Source: CAYVOV01 sp964453525
Lineage (GTDB): Bacteria; Chloroflexota; Dehalococcoidia; Dehalococcoidales; UBA2162
DNA length: 64,000 bases
Direction of reading: 5' to 3'
Assembly: GCA_964453525.1 (NCBI GenBank)
Contig: CAYVOV010000010.1
Location: 62,001 to 126,000, forward strand
Both the position numbers and the translations under genes were made by a program. Within the stretch, counting starts at the first letter, position 1, and the number at the start of each line of letters is the position of its first letter. Positions 50,531 through 58,768 of the stretch are shown one piece after another. Under the pieces are notes generated by a model that saw only the letters and a list, made by a program, of their open reading frames with translations, searched no databases and was not told the DNA's origin.

Positions 50531-50595
50531 CGATTTGTGAAATGTTCAATTATCCCTGTATTTTCGTTATGGTTCTTCTCAATTTTAGTTGGAGA

Positions 50596-50676
50596 CCCTT
50601 CGACAAGCTCAGGGTGAGTGGGAATGTGTGCCGCTCATGGTGAGCCGTTAGCCTGTCCTGAGCGAAGCCGAAGGAA
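50596..50676. repeat. REP-like palindrome (CTTCGACAAGCTCAGG family)
   Basis: The left arm CCTTCGACAAGCTCAGG and right arm CCTGAGCGAAGCCGAAGG are imperfect inverted repeats about 60 bases apart. This motif recurs in many bacterial genomes as an extragenic palindrome. It is the only copy in this window, in the 335-base gap between the Lhr and lipA ends. Confidence 0.75.
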
Positions 50677-50865
50677 ACCACAACGGCAAAAGAAATATTG
50701 ATATTCATTGTTGCCTGTGCAACCATGATTAAGTAAAAGGTTCGTTATTTAGCTATTGACAGTAGAAATAGATGGTATGGCATCGGAATATTGATTCACC
50801 GCTTCTAAGAGCATACTGACCGGGCAACATTAATAAAGTATGAATAAAATTCTTCTTACAGTCGG

Positions 50866-51753
50866 TTATGCAGCGCCGCCATTTTTGAGTGATGTTACTC
50901 CAGCATATAATTCGGCTGCTTTGAAGGAGCTTCTTACCAGAGGTGCAGAGGCGACATCAATAAAGCCCATCTTCTTGGCAATGGTGGAGTATTCACGGAA
51001 CTCTTCCGGCGGAATGTAGCTGACCACCGGGTGGTGATGGGGAGTGGGCTGCAAATACTGCCCGATTGTCAGCAGGTCACATTCAGCTTCCTGGAGGTCG
51101 CTCATCACCTCGATTACTTCGTCTTCTGTTTCCCCCAGTCCCACCATCAATCCTGACTTGGTGACGGTACCGGGGCTCAGTTCCTTCACCGCGGCGAGAA
51201 GCTGCACGGAGCGACTGTAGTCCGCCTGAGGTCTTACCTCCGGGTAGAGGCGGGGTACCGTCTCAACGTTGTGATTAATAACCTGCGGTCCGGCTTCAAC
51301 GACTGTTTTAATCGCCTCAATGGAGCCTAGGAAGTCGGGAATGAGGATTTCTATAGTTACATTTTCGATTTTTTCTCTGAGCAGGCTGATTACTCTGGCA
51401 AAGTGGGAAGCGCCTCCGCCAGGGAGGTCATCCCTGGTAACGGAGGTTATCACGATGTATGTCAGTCCCAGCTTCCGGGCTGCCTCCAGCAGGTGCCGGG
51501 GCTCGGTTTCATCGATTGGAGTGGGAATACTCTTCTTCACCGCGCAGAAAGTGCAGTGGCGGGTGCAGGTATCGCCCAGAATCAGGAATGTTGCCGTTTT
51601 GTGGGCCAGGCATTCTCCGGCGTTAGGGCAGAGGGCGCTTTCACAGATAGTATGCAGGCTGAGTCCGTCGAGTAGGTTTTTCACGGTCGATACGGCCGCC
51701 GTGTCTGCGGGCAGCTGTTTGAACCAGGGAGGAAGCCTTTTATTCACCGGCAC
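50866..51753 (-). CDS. lipA: Lipoyl synthase
   Basis: A 295-aa radical SAM enzyme that inserts two sulphurs into the octanoyl chain of lipoyl domains. The radical SAM cluster is CTRHCTFCAV and the auxiliary cluster cysteines lie in ICESALCPNAGECL. Other marks are GGGASHFARVI, VINHNVETVPRLYPEVRPQADYSRS, KSGLMVGLGETEDEV and the final YLQPTPHHHPV. The GTG at 51753 overlaps the lipB end; an in-frame GTG at 51747 with better ribosome spacing is also possible. It is the last gene of the 2-oxoacid dehydrogenase operon and supplies the cofactor for its E2. Confidence 0.95.
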   Translation of the reverse strand: MPVNKRLPPWFKQLPADTAAVSTVKNLLDGLSLHTICESALCPNAGECLAHKTATFLILGDTCTRHCTFCAVKKSIPTPIDETEPRHLLEAARKLGLTYIVITSVTRDDLPGGGASHFARVISLLREKIENVTIEILIPDFLGSIEAIKTVVEAGPQVINHNVETVPRLYPEVRPQADYSRSVQLLAAVKELSPGTVTKSGLMVGLGETEDEVIEVMSDLQEAECDLLTIGQYLQPTPHHHPVVSYIPPEEFREYSTIAKKMGFIDVASAPLVRSSFKAAELYAGVTSLKNGGAA

Positions 51754-52420
51754 CTCCGGCTGGTAGTTGATTTTCCACTGGCTTCAGTTGCATTTCTAAC
51801 ACCTCTGAAAAATGAGCCAGGAATTTCTCTATCACCTCAGCCATTGAAATGTCCCGGCCCAGTATCTCCGCTATCGAGGTGGCTTTTCTATCGGTGAAGC
51901 CGCAGGGATTTATAAGTGAGAAAGGACTTAGGTCAATATTCACATTAAGGGCTATTCCGTGGGTGGTGACCCATCTTCTGAGATTGATGCCGATGGCGCC
52001 AATTTCACGATTCTCCACCCAGATTCCGGCGTGGGCCTCATCGCGGTAGCTCTCAATTGAGAAATCGCTCAGCGTCCTTATTACCACTTCCTCCAGGTCA
52101 TGAACGTACTGGTGGGCATTCACGCCACGCTTTTTAAGGTTAATTACCGGGTAAGCCACAAGCTGCCCCGGACCGTGATAGGTCACATCGCCGCCGCGGT
52201 CGATGAAAAATAGCGATATATCCCGTTCTGCCAGCTGGTCATCGGAAACAAGGACATTCTCCAGACTGCCGGACTTGCCGATGGTGATTGTCGGAGGGTG
52301 TTCGAGGAGAAGAAGCGTGTCCTCCGCCCTGCCTTCAATAACCCGGTTACGGATATCGCTTTGCAGGCGTAAGGCATCACTGTATTCGGTAAGTCCGGTG
52401 TTGTGAACAATGAATGCCAT
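51740..52420 (-). CDS. lipB: Octanoyl-[acyl-carrier-protein]:protein N-octanoyltransferase
   Basis: A 226-aa cofactor/biotin-ligase-fold transferase that loads octanoate onto lipoyl domains before sulphur insertion by LipA. Landmarks are LLLEHPPTITIGKSG, DRGGDVTYHGPGQLVAYPVI, a central GIWVENREIGAIGI and the catalytic Cys in INPCGFTDRKATSI, with the Lys a few residues later. I take the ATG at 52420; an upstream in-frame TTG is at 52432. It overlaps lipA by 14 bases and follows the E3 stop by about 30 bases, so the assembly genes are built into the operon. Confidence 0.93.
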   Translation of the reverse strand: MAFIVHNTGLTEYSDALRLQSDIRNRVIEGRAEDTLLLLEHPPTITIGKSGSLENVLVSDDQLAERDISLFFIDRGGDVTYHGPGQLVAYPVINLKKRGVNAHQYVHDLEEVVIRTLSDFSIESYRDEAHAGIWVENREIGAIGINLRRWVTTHGIALNVNIDLSPFSLINPCGFTDRKATSIAEILGRDISMAEVIEKFLAHFSEVLEMQLKPVENQLPAGGAGE

Positions 52421-52449
52421 TTCTTTTTGCAATTAATGCTATCGGATAT

Positions 52450-53862
52450 TCAGGGTTTTGTCTTTTTCCGTGAGGGGAAGTGTATTGATTCACCGGAGAT
52501 ATCCAGGGCGGCTTCCCAGAATGCTTCGGAGAGGGAGGGGTGGGAGTGTATTGTCTCGATTATCTCCTGCGGAGTAAGCTCCATTTTTATTGCCAGGGCA
52601 GCCTCGGCAATGAGATTTGACGCCGAAGGGCCGGCGATGTGGACACCCAGAATCCGGCTGTACTTTTTCTCAGTGATTATTTTTACCATGCCGCCTGTTT
52701 CACCGAGAATTGCCGCCATACCGCTGGCGGAAAATGGAAACCTGCCTATCTCTACTTCATACCCCTGCGCCACCGCTTCCTCTTCGCTGAGACCGACGCC
52801 GGCGATTTCCGGCGAGGTGAAAATGCATTGGGGCACCGCCTGGTAGTCCATTATCGCCTCTCCGCCGGTGGCGTTCTCAGCGGCTGTTTTGCCCTCGGCA
52901 AAAGCGACGTGAGCCAGCATCATGCCTCCTGTGATGTCACCGGCAGCGTAGATGCCGGTGACGCTAGTCTCCATCCTTTCATTTACTTTTATTCCTTTCT
53001 CATTGGCGGCTACGCCGCATTCATCAAGTCCCACACTTTCTATGTTAGGCTTCTGTCCGGTGGTAACGGCAACAATTTTTGCCCCCAGTTTATTAACTTC
53101 TCCGCCAATGGAGAAAGAGACCTGTTTGCCCTCAGCGGCGTCCTCAATTTTTTCCACCCCGGCCCCGCAGTAAATATTAACTCCGTCTTTCCTGAGGGCG
53201 CTGTCCACGACCGAGACAATCTCCGCATCAACTGTTGGCAGTATCCGCGGCATCATCTCCACGATGCTTACTCGGCAGCCAAGCCGGTTATAAACCGTAG
53301 CCATCTCCACCCCGATTACGCCGCCCCCGATTATCACCATGCTCTCCGGGACGCGGTCCAGGCTGAGCAGCCCCTCGTAATTGATTACTTCCGGGTTATC
53401 GGCCCCGGGGACAGGCAGACCGACGGCTTTGCCACCGGTGGCGATGATAATTTTCGCTGCCCGGACTGACTGCTTTTCTCCGTCGCCTGTAGTGATATCC
53501 ACCTGGCTGGATGAGCCGAGCTTTGCTCTGCCGTTGATAACCTCTATTTTCCCGGCTGCCAGAAGCTGCCGGACTCCGGACACCAGGCTCGATACCAGTC
53601 TGTTCTTTCCTTCCTGCAGCCTGGTGAGACCAATGGCGGCTCCGGTTACTTCTATGCCGTACTCCCCGGCAGTACCGATTGACCGCTGGAGGTTGACGGC
53701 GTGCAGCAGAAACTTGGTGGGGATACAGCCTGAATTAAGACAGACACCGCCAAGCTTGTTCTCTTCGATAAGGGATACTTTCACCCCTAGCTGTGAAGCC
53801 CTGAGCGCTGCTACGTAACCGGCCGGGCCGCCGCCGATTACCACAGTGTCTCTTTCATTCAT
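52450..53862 (-). CDS. lpd: Dihydrolipoyl dehydrogenase (E3)
   Basis: A 470-aa pyridine-nucleotide disulfide oxidoreductase. The FAD site is GGGPAGYVAALRASQLG, the redox disulfide is GGVCLNSGCIPTK, the NAD site is GGGVIGVEMATVYNRLG, and the C-terminal dimer motif contains the catalytic His-Glu in TIHSHPSLSEAFWEAA. It reoxidises the dihydrolipoyl group of E2. Its ATG overlaps the E2 stop by one base (TAATG), so it is coupled to E2. Confidence 0.95.
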   Translation of the reverse strand: MNERDTVVIGGGPAGYVAALRASQLGVKVSLIEENKLGGVCLNSGCIPTKFLLHAVNLQRSIGTAGEYGIEVTGAAIGLTRLQEGKNRLVSSLVSGVRQLLAAGKIEVINGRAKLGSSSQVDITTGDGEKQSVRAAKIIIATGGKAVGLPVPGADNPEVINYEGLLSLDRVPESMVIIGGGVIGVEMATVYNRLGCRVSIVEMMPRILPTVDAEIVSVVDSALRKDGVNIYCGAGVEKIEDAAEGKQVSFSIGGEVNKLGAKIVAVTTGQKPNIESVGLDECGVAANEKGIKVNERMETSVTGIYAAGDITGGMMLAHVAFAEGKTAAENATGGEAIMDYQAVPQCIFTSPEIAGVGLSEEEAVAQGYEVEIGRFPFSASGMAAILGETGGMVKIITEKKYSRILGVHIAGPSASNLIAEAALAIKMELTPQEIIETIHSHPSLSEAFWEAALDISGESIHFPSRKKTKP

Positions 53863-55103
53863 TAGGTAACGCTTTTCCAGTCGGGCAGCAAGTATGGATT
53901 TTCAAGTAGTCTGGTGATGCTCGCCATAAACTCGGCTGCCACGGCGCCGTTGATTATCCGGTGGTCATAGGTGAAATAGTAGGTCATTATCGGTCTGATA
54001 ACGATTTGCCCATCCCTCGCCACCACCCTGTCGCTGATGCCTCCTGTTCCCAGAATGGCTGACTCGTGGCCGTTTATAATCACCGTCTCAAAACGATAGC
54101 CTCCGCCGAGTGCACCAAGGTTGGTGATGGTGAAGGTACCGCCGGTCACGTCATCCGGGACGAGTTTGCCTTCTCTGGCTTTCTCAGCCAGGGTCTTTGC
54201 GGTGCGGCTAATCTCCACGATTGATTTTTTATCGGCGTTTTTTATCACCGGGACGATAAGCCCATCTTCAAGAGCAACGGCAACTCCGATATTAACGTCC
54301 TCCCAGAGCTTGATTTCGTTATCTTCAAGGCTGGAATTGATAATGGGATGTTCACTCAGCGCCCTGGCAACGATATAAACGAAGATGTCCGTATAGGTGA
54401 CGCTTACTCTGATTTCATCCGCCTGAGCTTTCAGCGTCTCCCTCAGTTTCACCGCTTCTGTCATATCTATTTCGCCCATAAGGGTAAGCTGTGCCGAGGT
54501 GGACAGGCTGCGGTACATATTGGCAGCTATTGCCGCTCTCATTCCCTTAAGCGGGATGGTGGACCTGACTCTCTTTCCTCCGGTAACTACAGCAGGTGTC
54601 ACAGCGGCTCCCTTCGACTCGATTGCCTTTTCGATGTCCTCCCTGACAATCCTGCCTCCCGGGCCAGTGCCCTTGACCGCCACAATGTCAATCATGTGCT
54701 CCTCAGCCATCTTGCGGGCTACCGGGGATATCTTAATCCGCTCACCTTCCGCTGCCCTGGTAACCGGTGGTGCTGGCGCCTGCTGTGGGGGAGGGGCTTC
54801 TTCAGGTACGGCAACAGGGGTGAGAAATTCAGGCGGGGTCTCTTTCTGGACCGCCTCAAGTTCCTCTTTTGTTTCGGCGATGAGACCGACAACCGTACCT
54901 ATCTCCGCGTCGACTCCTTCCGGGGTAATAATGTGCAGGTAGCCGGAGGCTTCGGCATCGATATCGGACTCGATTTTCTCGGTTGTCGTTACCAGTATCG
55001 TGCTGTTTTTTTCTACACGGTCGCCTTCATCTGCCTTCCATTCGACAAGCGTAACCGGTTCTGTACCCCACCCTATTTTGGCTACTATTATGGGAACCGC
55101 CAT
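53862..55103 (-). CDS. Dihydrolipoamide acyltransferase (E2)
   Basis: A 413-aa E2 with one N-terminal lipoyl domain (1-80, lipoyl Lys in TTEKIESDID), a Pro/Ala-rich linker, a peripheral-subunit-binding domain (VARKMAEEHMIDIVAVKGTGPGGRI with EDIEKAIE) and a C-terminal catalytic domain with the active-site motif TYDHRIINGAVAAEF. ATG at 55103 with GGAGG 8 bases upstream is chosen; the frame is open to 55190, through part of a repeat. The DHRxxNG form resembles acetoin and branched-chain E2 proteins more than the classic pyruvate enzyme. Confidence 0.93.
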   Translation of the reverse strand: MAVPIIVAKIGWGTEPVTLVEWKADEGDRVEKNSTILVTTTEKIESDIDAEASGYLHIITPEGVDAEIGTVVGLIAETKEELEAVQKETPPEFLTPVAVPEEAPPPQQAPAPPVTRAAEGERIKISPVARKMAEEHMIDIVAVKGTGPGGRIVREDIEKAIESKGAAVTPAVVTGGKRVRSTIPLKGMRAAIAANMYRSLSTSAQLTLMGEIDMTEAVKLRETLKAQADEIRVSVTYTDIFVYIVARALSEHPIINSSLEDNEIKLWEDVNIGVAVALEDGLIVPVIKNADKKSIVEISRTAKTLAEKAREGKLVPDDVTGGTFTITNLGALGGGYRFETVIINGHESAILGTGGISDRVVARDGQIVIRPIMTYYFTYDHRIINGAVAAEFMASITRLLENPYLLPDWKSVT

Positions 55104-55153
55104 TCTTTTACCTCCAGAGTTTCCAAAAAGGTGCTGTTCTATTTCGATTGCAT

Positions 55154-55255
55154 TGTCATTGCGAGCCACGATTCTATCGGGGCGAAGCAATCACCAGGTT
55201 CGAACTAGGAGATTGCCACGTCGTCCAGATTTCATCGGGACTCCTCGCAATGACA
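55154..55255 (-). repeat. Palindromic repeat, GTCATTGCGAG family, copy 4, inside the 2-oxoacid dehydrogenase operon
   Basis: It has exact TGTCATTGCGAG and CTCGCAATGACA ends, with the internal GGGGCGAAGCAATC and GATTGCCACGTCGTC blocks. It sits in the 163-base gap between the E1beta stop and the E2 start, where the transcript would fold into a long hairpin. The orientation matches copy 3. Confidence 0.85.
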
Positions 55256-55266
55256 TAGAAGAAAAG

Positions 55267-56232
55267 CTAGATCAATTCCTTTACTGCCTTAATTATATCT
55301 TCTTCGTCAGGTATCCAGACTTTCTCCAGGACGGCGCTGAAAGGGATTGGCGTATCGGGAGCGCAGACCCTCTTTACCGGGGCATCCAGGTAGTCGAACG
55401 CGTCGTCGGCAACTGTGGCGGCTATTTCTGCGGCGGCGCTGCCTGTCGCCGGCTCCTCGGTGGTAATCACAATCCTCCCCGTCTTACTGACCGAATTTAT
55501 GATAGTTTCCTTATCGAGAGGCACCAGGGTGCGGAGGTCGATAACCTCGGCGCTGATACCCTGTTCCTGGAGCTTTTCGGCGGCATTGAGAGAGCGGGTG
55601 ACCGAATAGGCTATTGAAACGATTGTGACATCGCTGCCTTCCCTCTTAATGTCTGCCTTTCCCAGGGGCACGGTATAGTTGTCATCCGGAATCTCCTCCG
55701 TCTGGTCAGCAGAAAGTTTATGGGTGAAATAAGCCACCGGGTTATCGTCCCTGATTGCCGCTTTCAGCAAGCCCTTGGCGTCATACGGTGTGGATGGTAT
55801 GGCTATCTTAAGTCCTTTAGCCGCCATCAACCAGCCGAAGAGGCTCTTTGAATGCTGGGCGGCAACAGACCGACCGGCTCCGCAGCCGGCGACAATGGTC
55901 AGCGGCAGCTTTATCTTCCCACCGAACATGTAGGTCATCTGGAGCTGATTTATAAGCTCATCACCACAGATGCCCATGAAGTCGACAAACATCAGGCTGG
56001 CGATTGGCCTCATCCCGGCTGCGGCGGCGCCTATCGCTCCGCCTAGTATCGCCTGCTCCGATATTGCCGTGTCCCTGACTCTTTCCCACCCGTACTTGTC
56101 GAGCAGTCCCTTCCACAGTCCGGTGGTTGACATCGACCGGATGTTTTCACCGAGGACGAATACTGTTGGGTCTCTGTCCATTTCCTCGTTAATTGCTTCT
56201 TGCTGTGCCTGCAGAAATGATACCTTTTTCAT
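55267..56232 (-). CDS. 2-oxoacid dehydrogenase E1 beta subunit
   Basis: A 321-aa E1 beta subunit (transketolase-like Pyr domain and C-domain). Motifs include a first-domain FVLGENIRSMSTTGLWKGL, SLMFVDFMGICGDELINQL, GAGRSVAAQHSKSLFGWL, and a transketolase C-terminal VIDLRTLVPLDKETIINSV. The second of two tandem ATGs is chosen, 5 bases after AGGAGG (first ATG at 56235). Its upstream neighbour E1 alpha ends at 56242. This type oxidises pyruvate, acetoin or branched-chain 2-oxo acids. Confidence 0.92.
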   Translation of the reverse strand: MKKVSFLQAQQEAINEEMDRDPTVFVLGENIRSMSTTGLWKGLLDKYGWERVRDTAISEQAILGGAIGAAAAGMRPIASLMFVDFMGICGDELINQLQMTYMFGGKIKLPLTIVAGCGAGRSVAAQHSKSLFGWLMAAKGLKIAIPSTPYDAKGLLKAAIRDDNPVAYFTHKLSADQTEEIPDDNYTVPLGKADIKREGSDVTIVSIAYSVTRSLNAAEKLQEQGISAEVIDLRTLVPLDKETIINSVSKTGRIVITTEEPATGSAAAEIAATVADDAFDYLDAPVKRVCAPDTPIPFSAVLEKVWIPDEEDIIKAVKELI

Positions 56233-56241
56233 CATTGCCTC

Positions 56242-57201
56242 CTATGCAAAAACATCCTCAAGTACTTCTTCCGGTGAAGGGTCGGGGCTTTCCTCGGCAA
56301 ACTTCACCGCCTTATCTATTTCTTCAAGCATTTCGGCTTTTACTGCCTCCATTTCATCCTGAGTCATTGCTTTATTTTCAACCAGGTATTTCTCATATAT
56401 GGGGACAGGGTCTCTCTCCATCCACTCCTCAACTTCTTCTTTCGGCTTGTAGGTCTGGGGGTCACCTATCATATGGCCGCTCCAGCGGTAGGTCTTGCAG
56501 TCGAGCAGACTGGGACCTTCGCCTTTCCTTGCCCGGTTAACAGCCTCTCCAACCGCTTCATAGACGGCTATTACATCGTTACCGTCCACGGCCATCCCGG
56601 GAATGCCATAGGCAACTGCCCGGCAGGTGAAGTCGGGTATATTCACAACGTCGCTGGTGCGGGTGGAGACCGCCCACAGATTGTTTTCGATAATATAGAC
56701 CACCGGCAGCTTATCGGCCGAGCCTAGGTTTATTGCTTCGTGGAACCGGGAAGTGTTGGTGGCGCCATCACCGAAGAAGCAGACCGAGACCTGGTCAGTG
56801 CCCTTTATCCGGGCGGCAAGGGCTGCTCCGGTGGCAATCGGGATGCAGGCACCGACGATGCCGTTAGCCCCCAGCATTCCCAGGTCGGCATCGGCAATGT
56901 GCATCGAGCCTCCCTTTCCCTTGCAGTAACCTGTCTTCTTACCGAAGATTTCAGCCATCATCAGGTCCGTTTTCCCGCCTTTGGCGATAAGGTGGCCGTG
57001 CCCGCGGTGAGTACTGACAATGTAATCGTTTGGCCTGAGATGAGCGCAGGTGCCGGTGGCTATCGCCTCCTCACCCAGGTAGAGGTGGATAATACCCGGG
57101 ATTTTACCCATCCCGAACTCCTTCGCCACCCTCTCCTCGAACGTCCTAATCCGCACCATCGTCCTGTACATCTCAATAAGCTTCTTCTTTCCTATTGCCA
57201 C
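56242..57201 (-). CDS. 2-oxoacid dehydrogenase E1 alpha subunit
   Basis: A 319-aa E1 alpha subunit. The TPP motif is CFFGDGATNTSRFHEAINLG ending in IENN; other marks are THRGHGHLIAKGG, GKGGSMHIAD and RWSGHMIGDPQTYKP, and the phosphorylation-type loop is short as in bacterial acetoin/branched-chain enzymes. It starts at a GTG at 57201 with GGAGGG 7 bases upstream and leads the operon E1alpha-E1beta-E2-E3-LipB-LipA. The best guess of substrate is acetoin or pyruvate; sequence alone does not choose. Confidence 0.93.
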   Translation of the reverse strand: MAIGKKKLIEMYRTMVRIRTFEERVAKEFGMGKIPGIIHLYLGEEAIATGTCAHLRPNDYIVSTHRGHGHLIAKGGKTDLMMAEIFGKKTGYCKGKGGSMHIADADLGMLGANGIVGACIPIATGAALAARIKGTDQVSVCFFGDGATNTSRFHEAINLGSADKLPVVYIIENNLWAVSTRTSDVVNIPDFTCRAVAYGIPGMAVDGNDVIAVYEAVGEAVNRARKGEGPSLLDCKTYRWSGHMIGDPQTYKPKEEVEEWMERDPVPIYEKYLVENKAMTQDEMEAVKAEMLEEIDKAVKFAEESPDPSPEEVLEDVFA

Positions 57202-57248
57202 AGCATTCCCTCCTGTTCTATTAGCTTGATGACTTTGATATTACACCG

Positions 57249-57278
57249 ATTGTAGCATTATCAAGATATTTACAGCAA
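57249..57278 (-). promoter_or_regulatory. Promoter for the 2-oxoacid dehydrogenase operon
   Basis: On the minus strand TTGCTG (57278-57273), an 18-base spacer and TACAAT (57254-57249) give a plausible sigma70 promoter about 48 bases before the GTG. Confidence 0.5.
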
Positions 57279-57325
57279 CAGATTACTACCGGCAGTGCAT
57301 CATATTTGCAATGGTTAAGTGGAAA

Positions 57326-57775
57326 CTATCCTGCCCTGCCGAGGGTAATCAGGATTACTCCCGTCACCACCAGTACGCTGCCTATCACCAGTCTGGGAGT
57401 GATTCTTTCCAGCCGGCCGAGAAACAGGTAAGACCAGAGCAGGGCGAACAACGGGTTAATACTTTGCAAGGGAGCAACAACTACTACCGGCGCCATACTG
57501 AGGGCGTAGAACATTGAGATTACGCCACAGGCGGCGGTTATACCGGCGAGCAGCATAAAGCCGATTCCCTTCTTTTTATCAAGGTCAGTCCTGATGCTGC
57601 GCGCCCCGAGGACAGAGAGTCCCAGCATACCGGCAAGCAGTGAAACAGCCGCGCCTACCAGCGGCGGCGCCATACTGCCGACTCCGCGTTTTATCAGTAC
57701 CGAACTGACTCCATAACACAGGCCTGCCCCGATGCCGAAAGCAATCCCGACTATAGCCTCTTTTTTGTTATTCAC
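57326..57775 (-). CDS. EamA-domain half transporter B
   Basis: A 149-aa protein with about five membrane helices forming one EamA/DMT domain (GIAFGIGAGLCYGVSSVLIK, MLLAGITAACGVISMFYAL, LQSINPLFALLWSYLFL and LVIGSVLVVTGVILI). Its GTG start overlaps the stop of the next-upstream half transporter by 4 bases (GTGA). Usual EamA proteins have two such domains in one chain of about 300 residues, as in the gene at 61076. This pair is a split version, probably a heterodimer. Confidence 0.8.
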   Translation of the reverse strand: MNNKKEAIVGIAFGIGAGLCYGVSSVLIKRGVGSMAPPLVGAAVSLLAGMLGLSVLGARSIRTDLDKKKGIGFMLLAGITAACGVISMFYALSMAPVVVVAPLQSINPLFALLWSYLFLGRLERITPRLVIGSVLVVTGVILITLGRAG

Positions 57776-58194
57776 CGGGCGCTCACCACCAGGTAGATTC
57801 CGGTAACGATGGTGAGAGTGCCGATTATTATAGCCGGATTGATGCTTTCACCGAGGAAGGAGACAGCCAGTATCATGGCGAAAAGGGGTGACGTGGAAAA
57901 AAGCGGGCTTGCCCGGACCACTCCGATGCGGTTGATTGACGCGTAGTTGAACTGCCTGCCCATAATGTAATTCACCGCCCCGATAAGCCCGAACCAGAGC
58001 AGTGCCATCGGCGTGAGCAGCAATACATCATCAAAGCTCAGGGCAAGCGCCAGGATTCCGACCAGCAGGAAACTGGAAATTATCGACACCATGGTGCCCG
58101 TAGGAGCCCTGATACCGGTATTCAAACCCAGCCGGGCAAATATGGCGCTCCACGCCCAGCAGCAGGCGGCAATAATCGCCAGAATAATTCCCAT
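57772..58194 (-). CDS. EamA-domain half transporter A
   Basis: A 140-aa protein of one EamA/DMT domain with about five helices (ILAIIAACCWAWSAIFARLG, LVGILALALSFDDV, ALLWFGLIGAVNYIMGRQFNY, SPLFAMILAVSFLGE, TIVTGIYLVVSA). It overlaps the following half by 4 bases. Together they would give the normal ten-helix transporter for a metabolite or drug. It lies between the dehydrogenase operon and the VOC gene on the same strand. Confidence 0.8.
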   Translation of the reverse strand: MGIILAIIAACCWAWSAIFARLGLNTGIRAPTGTMVSIISSFLLVGILALALSFDDVLLLTPMALLWFGLIGAVNYIMGRQFNYASINRIGVVRASPLFSTSPLFAMILAVSFLGESINPAIIIGTLTIVTGIYLVVSAR

Positions 58195-58223
58195 TATAAT
58201 TCTTTCCCCTATATGATTTGCAC

Positions 58224-58679
58224 TTATTCGGCCGGTCTCTGGATAAGCTCGACAAGTATATTGCCGACACCGAGGTCCATATAAGCTACTCCCCTGTCTC
58301 CAGGAAACTTTGCTCTCATCAGTATGCTGACATCTTTTTCAGCAAGCTTATCTACCGCTGCCTGGACATCCGGGACGGCGCAGGCAATATGCTGAATGCC
58401 CTCTCCTTTTGTTTCAAGGAACTCCATGTGCGGAGAATTTCCGCTCAGAGGCTGAATAAGCTCGATCTGTATATCACCAATCATCGCCCCGTATATTTTG
58501 AAGTCGGCATACATCGGTTCGCCGCGAAACCACTCTTTTCTATCAGGAGGTAACACCATTTCTTGGAACGGACCAATTCCCAATGATGATAAACGTTCAA
58601 CCGTTTTTTTCACGTCCCTGACCACTACTCCCACCTGTATTACCTTTGAAAAGGGCGATTTCACTTCGCTTTTCTCCAT
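58224..58679 (-). CDS. VOC-family protein, methylmalonyl-CoA epimerase-like
   Basis: A 151-aa vicinal-oxygen-chelate protein. Two beta-alpha-beta-beta-beta modules are visible, with FSKVIQVGVVVRDVKKTVE, IELIQPLSGNSPHMEFLETKGEGIQHIACAV and DLGVGNILVELIQ. The likely metal ligands are the Glu in IQIELIQPL, the His in GIQHIACAV and the Glu in LVELIQRP. The best-resembled enzyme is methylmalonyl-CoA epimerase, but no mutase is nearby, so another isomerase or lyase role is possible. The ATG at 58679 has AAAGGAGA upstream. The EamA pair follows. Confidence 0.78.
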   Translation of the reverse strand: MEKSEVKSPFSKVIQVGVVVRDVKKTVERLSSLGIGPFQEMVLPPDRKEWFRGEPMYADFKIYGAMIGDIQIELIQPLSGNSPHMEFLETKGEGIQHIACAVPDVQAAVDKLAEKDVSILMRAKFPGDRGVAYMDLGVGNILVELIQRPAE

Positions 58680-58768
58680 TTTATCTCCTTTCACCGTTAA
58701 TGCTGTCCGGACTGGACAGGTGCTGTTTAGTCAGTGACAGTTTAAACAACTACACTTTAACTGAACCA

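Noticed and set aside
52639..55208. Long plus-strand ORFs opposite the E2 and E3 genes (276 and 286 codons)
   Set aside because: Both are antisense to well-supported enzymes and show no family pattern.
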